The position numbers and the translations under genes are program-made. Below the pieces are notes generated by a model. It did not search any database and was not told the origin of the DNA. It worked only from the letters and a program-made list of their open reading frames with translations. 64,000 nucleotides of DNA, from the NCBI RefSeq assembly GCF_900582195.1, contig NZ_UTHA01000078.1, positions 1 through 64,000 on the forward strand, written 5' to 3'. Within the stretch, counting starts at the first letter, position 1, and the number at the start of each line of letters is the position of its first letter. Below are positions 27,159-37,092 of the stretch, one piece after another. The DNA is from Pseudomonas viridiflava. GTDB taxonomy: Bacteria; Pseudomonadota; Gammaproteobacteria; Pseudomonadales; Pseudomonadaceae.

Positions 27159-27348
27159 AACTTCCCTGTAATTATTCGCTTTTTCAGCACTTTCTCCTGC
27201 GCAAACGTTTAGCACTGACCGTTCGTCGGCACACGCCTCATGCCCTCTGCTCCCGCGCCGATGAGCATTGAATGGCGCTGAATGGATTTGGCGAACCGGA
27301 TAGTTCATATCCGCCTGCCACCCGTTTATTCATTCGCGAGATCGCCCC

Positions 27349-29487
27349 ATGTTCGACGCTCTGTCCATTCGCCTGAAAATCGTCCTGCTCTCCGGCCTGT
27401 GCCTGCTCGGTGTGGTCGCGCTGATCGTCGGCATGAACATCTACCAGACCAACCAGAACGACGAACTGGTCAGCACCTCCAGCAATAAGCTGCTCACCGC
27501 CAGCGTGCAGAACCTGCTGCAAGCCAAAGCCGCCGAACAAGCGGTGCGGGTGCAAAAAACCTTCGGCGAAAGCCTGACGGTGATCACCACCCTGGCCGAC
27601 CAGATCAAGGACATGCGGGCGATGGCCGCCAAGCGTTCGCTGGACGCCGGCGCCTTGCGCGAAGAGTTGAACCTGAGCCTGAAAACCGCTTTCGAGCGCA
27701 ACGACAAAGTGCTCGGTATCTGGCTCGCCTTCGAACCTAACGCTCTCGACGGCAAGGACAGCGAATTCGCCAACGACGCCGCCCGCCAGTCCAACGAAGC
27801 CGGACGTTTTGCCACGTACTGGAGTCGCGCCGCCGGCGCCTCGCTAAACACGATCATGGTCGAAGAAGACCTGACCAAAACCACCCTCAGCGTCAGCGGC
27901 ACTCCCTACAACAGCTGGTACACCTGCCCTCGCGATGCCAAGCGGACCTGCCTGCTCGACCCGTATGCCGACACCGTCGGCGGCAAGGAAATGCTCATGA
28001 CGACCATTTCCGTGCCGTTGATCGTCGACGGCAAGGCCATCGGCGTGGTCGGTGTCGACATTGCCCTCGACGCCCTGCAAGCGGCCGCCGTCGACTCCCA
28101 GCGCAACCTGTTTAATAACGCCGGGCACATGCTGATCGTCTCTGGCAGCGGCGTGCTCGCTGCTGACAGCTCCGACGCGAGCAAGGTCGGCAAAAAGATC
28201 AGCGACACCCTCGGTGCCGACGGCAAGGATGTGCTGCAACTGCTGACCTCCGGCACTCCGAAAATTCTTGAACAGGGCGATCTGATTCGCGCCGTTTACC
28301 CGGTTGATCCGATTGGCAACTCGCGCGCTTGGGGCGTGGTCATCGACCTGCCGAAACAAGTGCTGCTGGCCGACTCGGTCAAGCTGCAAGCGGTCCTCGA
28401 CGATGCTCAGGAAACCGGCGTGATCACTGCGCTGCTGGTTGCCGTGGTTGCCGGTCTGGTCGGCCTGTTGCTGATCTGGCTGACTGCGTCCGGCGTCACC
28501 CGGCCGATCAATAGCGTCGCCGAAATGCTGAAGAACATCGCCAGCGGCGAAGGCGATCTGACCCAACGTCTGAACTACAGCAAAAAAGATGAACTGGGCG
28601 AACTGGTGAACTGGTTCAACCGCTTCCTCGACAAGCTGCAACCGACCATCGCACAGATCAAACAGAGCATCACCGAAGCACGCGGCACCGCCGACCAGTC
28701 TTCGGAGATCGCCCGGCAGACCAGCGAAGGCATGCAGGTGCAGTTCCGCGAAATCGATCAGGTCGCCACCGCCTCCAACGAAATGAGCGCCACCGCCCAC
28801 GACGTTGCCAACAGCGCATCGAACGCGGCCAATGCGGCGAAAGGTGCCGATCAGTCGGCCAAGGACGGCATGTCGATCATCGAACGCAGCACCCGCGACA
28901 TCAATCAACTGGCCGATGAAGTCAGCAAGGCCGTGACCGAGGTTGAAGCACTGGCGGTCAACAGCGAACAGATCGGCTCGGTGCTGGAAGTGATCCGCAG
29001 CATCGCCGAACAGACCAACCTGCTCGCCCTCAACGCCGCCATCGAAGCGGCCCGCGCCGGTGAGAGCGGCCGTGGTTTTGCCGTGGTTGCCGACGAAGTG
29101 CGCAACCTCGCCAAGCGCACCCAGGATTCGGTAGAAGAAATTCGCATCGTGATCGAACGGATTCAGACCGGCACCCGTGGTGTGGTCGCGACCATGCATT
29201 CGAGCCAGACTCAGGCCCACAACAACGCCGGGCAGATTCGTCAGGCTGTGGATGCGCTGGGCAAGATCAGTGATGCGGTGACGGTGATCAGCGATATGAA
29301 CCTGCAGATTGCCAGTGCGGCCGAACAGCAGAGCGCGGTGGCGGAAGAGGTCAATCGCAATGTCTCGGCGATTCGTACCGTGACCGAAACCTTGACCGGC
29401 CAGGCGACTGAATCGGCAGCGATCAGCAGCCAGCTCAATGCCTTGGCCAGTCAGCAGATGAAATTGATGGATCAGTTTCGCGTCTGA
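27349..29487 (+). CDS. Methyl-accepting chemotaxis protein with periplasmic dCache-like sensor
   Basis: A 712-residue chemoreceptor. It has an N-terminal membrane segment '[19 protein letters not shown]', a periplasmic region of about 330 residues with the dCache feature '[21 protein letters not shown]', a second membrane segment near residue 370 ('[22 protein letters not shown]'), HAMP, and the cytoplasmic coiled coil with the hairpin tip '[24 protein letters not shown]'. There is no C-terminal CheR/CheB pentapeptide. Ligand unknown. It is a solitary gene with a long leader of 190 bp in which I see no further feature. Confidence 0.95.
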   Translation: MFDALSIRLKIVLLSGLCLLGVVALIVGMNIYQTNQNDELVSTSSNKLLTASVQNLLQAKAAEQAVRVQKTFGESLTVITTLADQIKDMRAMAAKRSLDAGALREELNLSLKTAFERNDKVLGIWLAFEPNALDGKDSEFANDAARQSNEAGRFATYWSRAAGASLNTIMVEEDLTKTTLSVSGTPYNSWYTCPRDAKRTCLLDPYADTVGGKEMLMTTISVPLIVDGKAIGVVGVDIALDALQAAAVDSQRNLFNNAGHMLIVSGSGVLAADSSDASKVGKKISDTLGADGKDVLQLLTSGTPKILEQGDLIRAVYPVDPIGNSRAWGVVIDLPKQVLLADSVKLQAVLDDAQETGVITALLVAVVAGLVGLLLIWLTASGVTRPINSVAEMLKNIASGEGDLTQRLNYSKKDELGELVNWFNRFLDKLQPTIAQIKQSITEARGTADQSSEIARQTSEGMQVQFREIDQVATASNEMSATAHDVANSASNAANAAKGADQSAKDGMSIIERSTRDINQLADEVSKAVTEVEALAVNSEQIGSVLEVIRSIAEQTNLLALNAAIEAARAGESGRGFAVVADEVRNLAKRTQDSVEEIRIVIERIQTGTRGVVATMHSSQTQAHNNAGQIRQAVDALGKISDAVTVISDMNLQIASAAEQQSAVAEEVNRNVSAIRTVTETLTGQATESAAISSQLNALASQQMKLMDQFRV

Positions 29488-29515
29488 CGCTACACCGTTG
29501 AACCCTGTGGGAGCG

Positions 29516-29595
29516 AGCTTGCTCGCGAAAGCGGTCTGCCATTCAGTAATGATGTTGAATGTGACGCCCCCTTCGCGAGCAAGCTCGCTCCCACA
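29516..29595. repeat. REPIN after the chemoreceptor gene
   Basis: Inverted REP pair, 80 bp. Confidence 0.95.
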
Positions 29596-29679
29596 GGGGG
29601 GAGTGTTCATCCGCTGGACTTTCATCTAATCCAATAATGTTTTGCACTATCATCGCCCTCTCGCTCCGGAGGGCCTTCG

Positions 29680-31029
29680 ATGACTGATTTACTCACGTCC
29701 ATTCAAGCCGCACTCGGCTTGCCGCACACGCCGATTACGCTCACCGCCCATGGCGCCCTGCCCTCGGCATTCGCCGTCACTGACCTTGCCTGCGCCAGCA
29801 TCGCCGCTGCCGGTCAGGCCGTCAGCGAATGGCTCCAGCAGCAGACCGGCCAGCGACCCGCCGTTGCAGTCGATCGTCGATTGGCCTCGTTCTGGTTCGC
29901 CACCTCCATCCGCCCGATTGGCTGGCAAGTCCCGCCGCTGTGGGATCCAGTCGCTGGCGATTACCAGACTCGCGATGGCTGGATCCGTCTGCACACCAAT
30001 GCCCCGCATCATCGCGCTGCCGCTGAACGGGTGCTCGGTGTCTGCGCCGACCGTGCCGCGATGGCGGCCAAAGTTGCGCAATGGGCAAGTACGGATCTGG
30101 AGCAAGCGGTGGTCGAGGCCAAGGGCTGCGCCGCCGAAATGCGCAGTTGGGTGCAGTGGCAAAATCATCCGCAAGGGCTGGCGGTGAATGCCGAGCCGCT
30201 GGTGCATTTTCTCGATTCGCACGATGAACATCCGCCTTCGTGGCAAGGCTCGGTAGCGCAACCGTTGGCCGGGATCAAGGTGCTGGATCTGACACGCGTG
30301 CTCGCCGGCCCCACCGCCAGCCGTTTTCTCGCGGGTCTTGGCGCCAACGTGTTACGCATCGATTCCCCGACCTGGAACGAGCCCGGTGTCGTCCCGGAAA
30401 TGACCCTCGGCAAGCACTGCGCGCGACTGGATCTGCATGACCCGGCGGATCGTGCGGTGTTCGAAAGTCTGCTGAAGGACGCCGATATTCTGCTGCACGG
30501 CTACCGCGCCGACGCACTGGAAAATCTCGGCTTCGGCGTTGAGCGCCGTCGCCAGCTCGCGCCTGGGTTAATTGATATCGGTCTCAACGCCTACGGCTGG
30601 AGCGGCCCGTGGCAGAACCGCCGCGGCTTCGACAGTCTGGTGCAGATGAGCAGCGGTATCGCCGAGGCCGGGCAGCGCTGGAAGCAGGCCAATACACCAA
30701 CGCCATTACCGGTGCAGGCGCTGGATCATGCGACGGGGTATCTGATGGCGGCGAGTGCGATCAGATTGCTGACTGAGCGGTTGGCGAATGGCCGAGCAGG
30801 CTCGGCGCGATTGTCGCTGGCGCGGACCGCGAAGTTGTTGATCGACAATGGACCGGGGGCGAGTGAAGCGTTACGAGCCGAGGATGAACAGGATCAAAGT
30901 GAACTCGTGGAACGGACCCCCTGGGGCCCGGCGCATCGCTTGCAGGTGCCGGTGACTATCAGCGGCACGCCGATTCAGTGGGCGTTGCCGGCAACAGAAC
31001 TGGGCTCCCATCGACCACAATGGGCTTAA
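29680..31029 (+). CDS. CoA-transferase family III (CaiB/BaiF) protein with atypical domain order
   Basis: A 449-residue protein of the family III CoA-transferase/alpha-methylacyl-CoA racemase group. The usual N-terminal start ('PLAGIKVLDLTRVLAGPTASRF') appears only near residue 195, followed by the Rossmann part and 'VQALDHATGYLMAASAIRLL' with the candidate catalytic Asp. The first 190 residues hold a related helix ('AFAVTDLACASIAAAG') and what looks like the small domain that normally lies C-terminal ('YQTRDGWIRLHTNAPHHRA', 'MRSWVQWQNHPQGLAV'). The order therefore looks permuted or duplicated. No acyl-CoA partner genes flank it, so the substrate is unknown. Confidence 0.85.
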   Translation: MTDLLTSIQAALGLPHTPITLTAHGALPSAFAVTDLACASIAAAGQAVSEWLQQQTGQRPAVAVDRRLASFWFATSIRPIGWQVPPLWDPVAGDYQTRDGWIRLHTNAPHHRAAAERVLGVCADRAAMAAKVAQWASTDLEQAVVEAKGCAAEMRSWVQWQNHPQGLAVNAEPLVHFLDSHDEHPPSWQGSVAQPLAGIKVLDLTRVLAGPTASRFLAGLGANVLRIDSPTWNEPGVVPEMTLGKHCARLDLHDPADRAVFESLLKDADILLHGYRADALENLGFGVERRRQLAPGLIDIGLNAYGWSGPWQNRRGFDSLVQMSSGIAEAGQRWKQANTPTPLPVQALDHATGYLMAASAIRLLTERLANGRAGSARLSLARTAKLLIDNGPGASEALRAEDEQDQSELVERTPWGPAHRLQVPVTISGTPIQWALPATELGSHRPQWA

Positions 31030-31033
31030 AAAG

Positions 31034-31080
31034 CCCCTCATCCTAACCCTCTCCCAGAGAGAGAGGGCTGGGGTGAGGGC
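31034..31080. repeat. Short CTCACCC-type hairpin (solo ends, no core)
   Basis: GCCCCTCATCCTAACCCTCT joined almost directly to AGAGGGCTGGGGTGAGGGC. It is a 47-bp remnant of the longer repeat with its core deleted, 4 bases past the CoA-transferase stop. No T tract follows, so it is not a standard terminator. Confidence 0.8.
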
Positions 31081-31121
31081 TGCAATTTCAAGCCGAGCGG
31101 TGATGTATCTATCAGCCGGGC

Positions 31122-31301
31122 TCAAAGAGGTCCGCAATCATTGCGCGCATACCACCGAAAAATCCGCCCGGCCTCTGCACGCAATGACAACTCCCGCGCT
31201 GTCGGCCGCTGCCCGTCCCGCATTTCCGACGTCCGCGCCGCGAGTCCCCCCAACATCGCCTCCCAGTCATACGGCGGTCGATACGCCAGCGACAACCTCA
31301 C
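31122..31301 (-). pseudogene. Truncated AlkA-like (DNA-3-methyladenine glycosylase II) N-terminal remnant
   Basis: A GTG start overlaps the stop codon of the arcD paralogue (GTGA), and the first 24 codons give 'MRLSLAYRPPYDWEAMLGGL', closely matching the AlkA N-terminal domain ('QPPYDW..MLGFLAAR' in E. coli). After that the similarity ends, and a stop is reached at 59 residues. The rest of the glycosylase (about 200 residues with the HhH motif) is absent. I read this as a degraded 5' fragment; the match rests on one short motif. Confidence 0.5.
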
Positions 31302-32725
31302 AACGACAGCACGCCGCTGTACAACCCGTACGCCGCCAGCCCCGCGCCAATGATCACGCAAGTGAAAATGCCTTTCTCGACATGGGTGAACAACGGCTCG
31401 CCCGCTTCATGCTTGGCCTTGGCAAACAGGATCACCCCCGGCGCATACAGCAACGCCGACAACAGCAAATACTTCACCCCGCCGGCATACAACAGCCACA
31501 CCGCATAACCGAGGGCAATGCCACCGATCAGCAGGTCCTTGGTGCGCTCGGCCGAGGCATGTTCGTAGGTTTCGCCGCGCCCGCTGAGCAACACCGCATA
31601 TGCCGCCGACCACAGGTACGGCACCAGAATCATCGACGAGGCCAGATAAATAAGACTGGTGTAAGTACCGGCCGAAAACAGCGTGATCAACAGGAAAATC
31701 TGGATCATCGCGTTGGTCAGCCACAGGGCGTTGACCGGCACATGGTTCTTGTTTTCCTTTTTCAGGAACGCCGGCATGGTCTTGTCCTTGGCCGTGGCGA
31801 AGAGGATTTCCGCGCACAGCAAGGCCCACGACAACAACGCACCGAGCAGTGAAATTGCCAGACCGATGCTGATCAACAGCGCGCCCCACGGCCCGACGAT
31901 GTGCTCAAGCACCGCCGCCAGCGACGGGTTCTGCAGATTCGCCAGTTCCGGCTGGCTCATGATCCCCAGCGACAGCACGTTGACCAGCACCAGCAGCGCC
32001 AGCACGCCGATAAAACCGATCACCGTGGCGCGGCCGACGTCGCTGCGTTTCTCCGCCCGCGCCGAGTACACACTGGCGCCTTCAATGCCGATGAACACAA
32101 ACACCGTGACCAGCATCATGTTGCGTACCTGATCCATCACACCGCCGAAATTCGGGTTGCTGGTGCCCCAGATGTCGCGGGTAAAAATGTCAGCCTTGAA
32201 CGCCACCGCCGCGATGACGATGAACATGATCAGCGGCACGACTTTGGCCACTGTGGTCAGCTGATTGATCAGCGCCGCTTCCTTGATCCCGCGCATCACC
32301 AGAAAATGCACGGCCCACAGCAGCACCGACGCGCAGCCGATGGCGATTGGCGTGTTGCCCTGGCCAAACACCGGAAAAAAATAACCGAGGGTGCTGAACA
32401 GCAGCACGAAGTAGCCGACATTGCCCAGCCAGGCACTGATCCAGTAACCCCAGGCAGACGAAAAGCCCATGTAGTCGCCAAACCCGGCCTTGGCGTAGGC
32501 ATACACGCCCGAGTCAAGTTCTGGCTTGCGATTGGCCAGCGTCTGGAACACGAACGCCAGGGTCAACATGCCGATCGCTGTGATCCCCCAACCGATCAGG
32601 ATCGCCCCGGCATCGGCGCGCGCCGCCATGTTCTGCGGCAGCGAGAAAATCCCCCCGCCAATCATCGAACCCACAACCAGGGCGATCAACGCGCCTAATC
32701 GCAGCTTTTGCGTCGGTTGCGACAT
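31298..32725 (-). CDS. ArcD-like arginine/ornithine antiporter (second paralogue)
   Basis: A 475-residue basic amino acid/polyamine antiporter (APC superfamily, ArcD/YjdE type) with about 12 membrane segments. It begins 'KLRLGALIALVVGSMIGGGIFSLPQNMA', where 'GSMIGGGIF' is the substrate-binding unwound helix. It has the same length as, and most residues identical to, the ArcD encoded divergently at 33154. It may exchange arginine for ornithine or a related pair. It has no catabolic partner downstream, only the alkA-like fragment. Confidence 0.92.
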   Translation of the reverse strand: MSQPTQKLRLGALIALVVGSMIGGGIFSLPQNMAARADAGAILIGWGITAIGMLTLAFVFQTLANRKPELDSGVYAYAKAGFGDYMGFSSAWGYWISAWLGNVGYFVLLFSTLGYFFPVFGQGNTPIAIGCASVLLWAVHFLVMRGIKEAALINQLTTVAKVVPLIMFIVIAAVAFKADIFTRDIWGTSNPNFGGVMDQVRNMMLVTVFVFIGIEGASVYSARAEKRSDVGRATVIGFIGVLALLVLVNVLSLGIMSQPELANLQNPSLAAVLEHIVGPWGALLISIGLAISLLGALLSWALLCAEILFATAKDKTMPAFLKKENKNHVPVNALWLTNAMIQIFLLITLFSAGTYTSLIYLASSMILVPYLWSAAYAVLLSGRGETYEHASAERTKDLLIGGIALGYAVWLLYAGGVKYLLLSALLYAPGVILFAKAKHEAGEPLFTHVEKGIFTCVIIGAGLAAYGLYSGVLSL

Positions 32726-33153
32726 TTCAATTTCCCTTTTTATGTGTGGTGATCGGTTGTTTGTAACAACTATTGACTAAATCAATAAAGCAAGATGATG
32801 GCTATCAGGTAAACCTCGTAAATATATAGCGGATGGCGCTAACGCCTAACACGTTAAGACAGTTTTGTGCACTGATCCTGATAATTCAATTCTGTACTGA
32901 AAACAGAGGCTGAAAATTTGCCAAAAGCTGAAAAAGAACTAGCGTCATAATTCGAAAGTAATAATAGCCATTCCCAACAATGTAGCCACAACGCCTCTAG
33001 GACGGGCCTTGCGGGCAGGATATTTATGCCTTCAGTCGAAGCCTAAGTCATTCATTAACAATGGAATGTGACCATGCACTGATCTAAGTCAGCTGTTTGA
33101 ACAGACAACAGAACTACGCTGTGATCTCTTCTCTCCTGCAATGGAGTCATGCA
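32726..33153. other. 428-bp divergent promoter region between the two arcD genes
   Basis: AT-rich and non-coding. It contains the Anr-type box at 33079-33092 and a likely -10 (TACGCT, 33115-33120) for the + strand operon. Near the minus-strand gene there is a 13-base imperfect dyad TTGAC-TAA-ATCAA (32773-32785) that has the wrong spacing for Anr. I see no small ORF or RNA gene in it. Confidence 0.7.
33079..33092 (+). promoter_or_regulatory. Anr (FNR-type) box of the arcDABC operon
   Basis: CTGAT-CTAA-GTCAG fits the TTGAT-N4-ATCAA consensus in the core TGA and TCA positions with the correct 4-base spacer. A TACGCT -10 element lies 23 bases beyond it, which would put the box at about -41 as in class II FNR activation. 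Anaerobic induction of arc genes by Anr is established in P. aeruginosa. Confidence 0.75.
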
Positions 33154-34581
33154 ATGTCTGAAGCTCCCGGAAAACTACGACTAGGTGCACTGGTTGCATT
33201 GGTAGTCGGCTCGATGATCGGTGGCGGGATATTTTCGTTGCCACAAAACATGGCCGCCAGCGCCGACGTCGGTGCAGTGCTGATAGGTTGGGCCATCACC
33301 GCCGTCGGCATGCTCACCCTCGCTTTTGTCTTTCAAACCCTCGCCAATCGCAAGCCTGACCTGGACGGCGGTGTCTACGCCTACGCCAAGGCCGGTTTTG
33401 GCGATTACATGGGTTTCTCGTCCGCTTGGGGTTACTGGATCAGTGCCTGGCTGGGCAACGTCGGTTACTTCGTTCTGCTGTTCAGCACCCTCGGTTACTT
33501 CTTCCCGATTTTCGGCGAGGGCAACACCGTTGCTGCGGTGATCGGCGCCTCGGTGCTGCTGTGGGCCGTGCACTTTCTGGTGCTGCGCGGGATCAAGGAA
33601 GCGGCGTTCATCAACCTGGTGACCACGGTCGCCAAAGTCGTACCACTGCTGCTGTTCGTGTTGATCGCGGTGTTCGCTTTCAAACTGGACATCTTCACCG
33701 CCGACATCTGGGGCATCAAAAATCCGGATCTGGGCAGTGTGATGAACCAGGTGCGCAACATGATGCTGGTCACCGTCTGGGTGTTCATCGGCATCGAGGG
33801 TGCAAGCATCTTCTCGGCCCGGGCGGAAAAACGCTCGGACGTCGGTAAAGCCACCGTTATCGGTTTCATCACCGTGCTGCTGTTTCTGGTGCTGGTGAAC
33901 GTGCTGTCGCTGGGCATCATGACCCAGCCGGAACTGGCCAAACTGCAGAACCCGTCGATGGCCGCCGTGCTTGAGCATGTGGTCGGTCACTGGGGTGCGG
34001 TGCTGATCAGCGTCGGTCTGATCATCTCGCTGCTGGGGGCGCTGCTGTCGTGGGTGCTGCTGTGTGCGGAGATAATGTTCGCCGCTGCCAAAGACCACAC
34101 CATGCCGGAGTTCTTGCGTAAGGAAAACGCCAACCACGTACCGGTCAACGCCCTGTGGCTGACCAACGCGATGGTGCAGATCTTCCTGATCATCACGCTG
34201 TTCTCGGCCAGTACTTACCTGTCGCTGATCTACCTCGCCACCTCGATGATTCTGGTGCCGTACCTGTGGTCGGCCGCCTACGCCCTGCTGCTGGCGGTAC
34301 GCGGCGAGAGCTACGAAGGCTTCGCGGCCGAGCGACGCAAGGATCTGATTATCGGCGGCATCGCGCTGATCTACGCGGTGTGGCTGCTGTATGCCGGCGG
34401 GGTCAAGTACTTGCTGCTCTCGGCCCTGCTCTACGCACCTGGCGCGATCCTGTTCGCCAAAGCCAAGCTGGAACTCAAACAACCGATTTTCACTAACGTC
34501 GAGAAGCTGATTTTCGCCGCAGTGGTCGTGGGTGCCCTGGTGGCGGCCTACGGTCTCTACGACGGCTTCCTGACTCTGTAA
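33154..34581 (+). CDS. arcD: Arginine/ornithine antiporter ArcD
   Basis: A 475-residue APC-superfamily antiporter that brings in arginine in exchange for ornithine without energy cost, feeding the deiminase pathway. It starts 'MSEAPGKLRLGALVALVVGSM', and the conserved 'GSMIGGGIFSLPQN' helix-1 motif and about 12 membrane segments are present. First gene of arcDABC, 33 bp before arcA, behind an Anr box. The open frame extends left to 33097 but the ATG at 33154 matches the paralogue start and has a purine-rich stretch (AATGGAG) upstream. Confidence 0.95.
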   Translation: MSEAPGKLRLGALVALVVGSMIGGGIFSLPQNMAASADVGAVLIGWAITAVGMLTLAFVFQTLANRKPDLDGGVYAYAKAGFGDYMGFSSAWGYWISAWLGNVGYFVLLFSTLGYFFPIFGEGNTVAAVIGASVLLWAVHFLVLRGIKEAAFINLVTTVAKVVPLLLFVLIAVFAFKLDIFTADIWGIKNPDLGSVMNQVRNMMLVTVWVFIGIEGASIFSARAEKRSDVGKATVIGFITVLLFLVLVNVLSLGIMTQPELAKLQNPSMAAVLEHVVGHWGAVLISVGLIISLLGALLSWVLLCAEIMFAAAKDHTMPEFLRKENANHVPVNALWLTNAMVQIFLIITLFSASTYLSLIYLATSMILVPYLWSAAYALLLAVRGESYEGFAAERRKDLIIGGIALIYAVWLLYAGGVKYLLLSALLYAPGAILFAKAKLELKQPIFTNVEKLIFAAVVVGALVAAYGLYDGFLTL

Positions 34582-34614
34582 CCCCTGATTGTTTTGTTAT
34601 CTGGAGGATCTGAA

Positions 34615-35871
34615 ATGACCACGGAAAAAGTTAAGTACGGCGTCCACTCCGAAGCCGGCAAACTGCGCAAAGTCATGGTGTGCTCCCCAGGTCTGGCCCA
34701 TCAGCGGCTGACCCCGAACAACTGCGATGAACTGCTCTTTGATGACGTGCTCTGGGTGGCTCAGGCCAAGCGCGACCACTTCGACTTTGTCACCAAAATG
34801 CGCGAGCGCGGCATCGATGTACTGGAAATGCACAACCTGCTGACCGACATCGTCGCCATCCCTGAGGCGCTGGACTGGATTCTCGAGCGCAAGGTCACCG
34901 CCGATTCGGTGGGCCTGGGCCTGATCAACGAAGTCAAATCCTGGCTGAAAAGCCTTGAGCCGCGACACATCGCCGAATTCCTGATTGGCGGCGTGTCCGC
35001 TGATGATCTGCCGGACAGTTTCGGCGGCAAGACCATCCAGATGTTCCGCGACTTCCTCGGCCACTCCAGCTTCATTCTGCCGCCGCTGCCGAACACCCAG
35101 TTCACCCGCGACACCACCTGCTGGATCTACGGTGGCGTGACGCTGAACCCGATGTACTGGCCAGCGCGCCGTCAGGAAACCCTGCTGACGACCGCCATCT
35201 ACAAATTCCACCCGCAGTTCACCAACGCCGAATTCGAGATCTGGTACGGCGACCCGGACAAGGATCACGGCAGCTCCACCCTTGAGGGCGGCGACGTCAT
35301 GCCGATCGGCAACGGCGTGGTGTTGATCGGCATGGGCGAGCGCTCATCGCGTCAGGCCATCGGCCAACTGGCGCTGAACCTGTTCAAGAACAAAGCCGTG
35401 GAAAAAGTCATCGTCGCCGGCCTGCCGAAATCCCGCGCGGCGATGCACCTGGACACCGTGTTCAGTTTCTGCGACCGCGACCTGGTGACGATTTTCCCGG
35501 AAGTAGTGAATCAGATTGTCGCCTTCACCCTGCGCCCTGACGAAAGCAAACAGGGCGGCATCGACATCCGCCGCGAAGAAGGCACCTTCCTCGACACCGT
35601 GGCCAAAGCCCTCAACCTGCCGAAGCTGCGCGTGGTGGAAACCGGCGGCAACAGCTTCGCCGCCGAACGCGAGCAATGGGACGACGGCAACAACGTGGTG
35701 GCCGTGGAGCCGGGCGTGGTCATCGGCTACGACCGCAACACCTACACCAACACCCTGCTGCGCAAGGCAGGCGTGGAAGTCATCACCATCAGCGCCGGTG
35801 AACTGGGCCGAGGCCGTGGCGGCGGCCACTGCATGACCTGCCCGATCATCCGCGACCCTATCGATTACTAA
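34615..35871 (+). CDS. arcA: Arginine deiminase
   Basis: A 418-residue guanidine hydrolase converting arginine to citrulline and ammonia. Catalytic elements are '[12 protein letters not shown]' with the Asp near residue 166, the '[12 protein letters not shown]' His near residue 278 and the nucleophile Cys in '[13 protein letters not shown]' near residue 406. Strong ribosome-binding sequence GGAGG precedes the ATG. Same length as the P. aeruginosa enzyme. Confidence 0.97.
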   Translation: MTTEKVKYGVHSEAGKLRKVMVCSPGLAHQRLTPNNCDELLFDDVLWVAQAKRDHFDFVTKMRERGIDVLEMHNLLTDIVAIPEALDWILERKVTADSVGLGLINEVKSWLKSLEPRHIAEFLIGGVSADDLPDSFGGKTIQMFRDFLGHSSFILPPLPNTQFTRDTTCWIYGGVTLNPMYWPARRQETLLTTAIYKFHPQFTNAEFEIWYGDPDKDHGSSTLEGGDVMPIGNGVVLIGMGERSSRQAIGQLALNLFKNKAVEKVIVAGLPKSRAAMHLDTVFSFCDRDLVTIFPEVVNQIVAFTLRPDESKQGGIDIRREEGTFLDTVAKALNLPKLRVVETGGNSFAAEREQWDDGNNVVAVEPGVVIGYDRNTYTNTLLRKAGVEVITISAGELGRGRGGGHCMTCPIIRDPIDY

Positions 35872-35882
35872 ACGACCATCTC

Positions 35883-35912
35883 CCCGGCCGCACCTATCCC
35901 GTAGCGGCCGGG
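35883..35912 (+). repeat. Intercistronic hairpin between arcA and arcB
   Basis: Perfect 9-bp stem CCCGGCCGC/GCGGCCGGG with a 12-base loop and no T tract. It is a candidate mRNA-stability or processing element rather than a terminator, as arcB follows. Confidence 0.75.
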
Positions 35913-35940
35913 CCGATTACCGAATCCAAGGAGAATCATC

Positions 35941-36951
35941 ATGGCGTTCAACATTCACAACCGTAACCTGCTCAGCCTGGAACACCACACCCCACGTGAG
36001 CTGCGTTACCTGCTCGACCTGTCCCGCGACCTCAAACGCGCGAAGTACACCGGCACCGAGCAACAACACCTGAAAGGCAACAACATCGCCCTGATCTTCG
36101 AAAAAACCTCGACCCGTACTCGTTGCGCGTTCGAAGTGGCTGCGTATGACCAAGGCGCCAACGTCACCTACATCGACCCGAACTCGTCGCAGATCGGCCA
36201 CAAGGAAAGCATGAAAGACACCGCCCGCGTGTTGGGGCGCATGTACGACGCCATCGAATACCGTGGCTTCAAACAGGAAATCGTCGAAGAGCTGGCCAAG
36301 TTCGCCGGCGTGCCGGTGTTCAACGGCCTGACCGACGAATATCACCCGACTCAGATGATCGCCGACGTGCTGACCATGCGCGAACACGCCGACAAGCCGA
36401 TCCATGAGATCAGCTACGCCTACCTCGGCGATGCGCGCAACAACATGGGCAACTCGCTGCTGCTGGTCGGCGCCAAGCTCGGCATGGACGTGCGCATCTG
36501 CGCACCGAAAGCGCTGTGGCCACTGGATGATCTGGTCGAGCGCTGCCACAAATATGCGGAAGAAAGCGGTGCGCGCATCACCCTCACTGAGGACCCGAAA
36601 GCCGCCGTCAAAGGCGTCGACTTCATCCACACCGACGTTTGGGTATCGATGGGTGAGCCTGTGGAAGCCTGGGCCGAGCGTATCCAGCAACTGCTGCCGT
36701 ACCAGGTCAACGCCGAACTGATGAAAGCCTCCGGCAACCCGCGCACCAAGTTCATGCACTGCCTGCCGGCGTTCCACAACAGCGATACCAAGGTCGGCAA
36801 ACAGATTGCCGAGCAGTATCCGCACCTGAAAAACGGCATCGAAGTGACCGACGACGTGTTCGAGTCCCCAGCCTGCATCGCCTTCGAGCAAGCGGAAAAC
36901 CGCATGCACACGATCAAGGCGATTCTGGTCTCGACCCTGGCTGATCTGTAA
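35941..36951 (+). CDS. arcB: Catabolic ornithine carbamoyltransferase
   Basis: A 336-residue transcarbamylase that phosphorolyses citrulline to ornithine and carbamoyl phosphate. It shows the carbamoyl-phosphate motif '[12 protein letters not shown]' near residue 54, '[14 protein letters not shown]' near residue 135, and '[12 protein letters not shown]' with the ornithine-loop Cys near residue 274. Length and arc context mark it as the catabolic isoenzyme rather than ArgF. Confidence 0.96.
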   Translation: MAFNIHNRNLLSLEHHTPRELRYLLDLSRDLKRAKYTGTEQQHLKGNNIALIFEKTSTRTRCAFEVAAYDQGANVTYIDPNSSQIGHKESMKDTARVLGRMYDAIEYRGFKQEIVEELAKFAGVPVFNGLTDEYHPTQMIADVLTMREHADKPIHEISYAYLGDARNNMGNSLLLVGAKLGMDVRICAPKALWPLDDLVERCHKYAEESGARITLTEDPKAAVKGVDFIHTDVWVSMGEPVEAWAERIQQLLPYQVNAELMKASGNPRTKFMHCLPAFHNSDTKVGKQIAEQYPHLKNGIEVTDDVFESPACIAFEQAENRMHTIKAILVSTLADL

Positions 36952-36966
36952 CCACTGCTGATCCAT

Positions 36967-37071
36967 GATCGTTCCCACGCTCCCGCGTGGGAATGCATCC
37001 CGTGACGCTCTGCGTCACAGCGGACGCGGAGCGTCCGTGGCGGCATTACCACGCAGAGCGTGGGAACGATC
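36967..37071. repeat. Palindromic GATCGTTCCCACGCTC repeat between arcB and arcC
   Basis: A 105-bp element with inverted ends GATCGTTCCCACGCTC and GAGCGTGGGAACGATC and two internal hairpins (GTGACGC/GCGTCAC and GGACGC/GCGTCC). This is a second dispersed Pseudomonas repeat family, unlike the REPINs. It occupies nearly the whole arcB-arcC gap. Confidence 0.9.
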
Positions 37072-37092
37072 AACACGAAAAGGACATGCATT

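Noticed and set aside
31034..31080. The hairpin after the CoA-transferase gene as a terminator
   Set aside because: No T tract follows in either direction and the sequence matches ends of a dispersed repeat family.
32773..32785. TTGAC-TAA-ATCAA dyad upstream of the minus-strand arcD paralogue as a second Anr box
   Set aside because: It is 13 bases with a 3-base spacer; FNR/Anr sites need 14 bases with a 4-base spacer.
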